Below, in pieces: positions 63,876 to 64,000 of a stretch of DNA of 64,000 nt. The notes under the pieces are model-generated. The model ran no database searches, was not told the DNA's origin, and worked only from the letters and a program-made list of their open reading frames with translations. This stretch comes from Bedellia somnulentella. Taxonomy: Eukaryota > Arthropoda > Insecta > Lepidoptera > Bedelliidae. The translations under genes were made by a program, and so were the position numbers. How positions within the stretch are numbered: position 1 is the first letter of the stretch; each line of letters opens with the position of its first letter. The stretch is taken from contig OY755173.1 of assembly GCA_963576735.1 (NCBI GenBank), positions 9,952,873 through 10,016,872 of the forward strand, given 5' to 3'.

Positions 63876-64000
63876 TCTTATCACCAATTCGATTACTTGG
63901 ATGGACGCAAATCAAAACAAGTAAGATACGTCAATAAACACCATCTCATTTTGGCGCCATCTATTGTCAGAAGTTGAAATCACTAAACATTTTAGTTAAA
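63876..64000. other. flank
   Basis: TTTTGGCGCCATCTATTG is present; nothing callable. Confidence 0.3.

Overview
The window is AT-rich, repeat-saturated eukaryotic DNA, most likely from a moth or butterfly. Evidence for Lepidoptera is the mix of elements: Helitrons ending in CTAG behind a GC hairpin, an RTE-clade LINE with a (TATG)n tail, tRNA-headed SINEs, LINE 3' ends of the ACTCTTTATTGCACATC type and many MITEs. There is no complete conventional protein gene, no operon, no CRISPR array and no prokaryotic gene organisation. Almost every open reading frame is a transposable-element relic or chance. No species is assigned. Names used below: S1 is a ~245 bp SINE-like family starting near GTGTAGTGTCGGCTTAGAAT and ending GCCGTGAGTATATGTATG plus (TATG)n. 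S2 is a ~320-380 bp SINE with a tRNA-like head and a GGCGTGAACGTTTATG or (GAGTTT)n end. T elements are tRNA-like sequences between long inverted repeats. M1-M4 are MITEs. D and C are shorter dispersed repeats. 

Layout. 1-5 kb: MITE M1, a T element, S1/S2 copies, an S1-in-S1 insertion and an 820 bp GC-rich foldback element with TTAGG units in its arms. 5.4-7.2 kb: RTE and other LINE remnants, then a candidate host-gene 3' exon on the minus strand (6845-7201). 8.1-10.0 kb: a Helitron carrying a decayed Pif1-like helicase and a tandemly triplicated S1. 12.5-13.4 kb: a T element and MITE M2. 14.1-18.1 kb: a second, composite Helitron with many nested insertions. 18.2-19.1 kb: S2, palindromic MITE M3 and a second candidate host exon (18945-19127), in phase with the first. 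20-24 kb: S1/S2 copies and a retroelement with a 13 bp target duplication. 24.5-26.2 and 35.4-37.9 kb: two copies of one Helentron-like element, the first an internal deletion of the second. 28.4-29.5 kb: C-terminal restriction-like-endonuclease region of an R4/R2-type LINE. 37.9-38.9 kb: a 5'-truncated RTE with a 10 bp target duplication. 39-46 kb: nested S1/S2. 46.4-49.8 kb: a CR1/Jockey-group LINE interrupted by an M3 copy and by a hAT element with an 8 bp duplication. 50-64 kb: more S1/S2, a Helitron with a tRNA-like insert, an RTE fragment, a T element with an intact-looking tRNA-like gene, another LINE and a TTAA-flanked (piggyBac-type) non-autonomous element. 

How the parts relate. RTE, S1 and S2 share a 3' end of the form GGCGTGA or GCCGTGA followed by TATG-type repeats. 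The simplest reading is that the RTE machinery moved both SINE families. Target duplications at many copies show that these were real insertions, and the nesting gives relative ages. The two candidate exons are the only sequence that looks like host coding DNA. If they belong to one gene, most of the first 19 kb is its intron and 3' flank.
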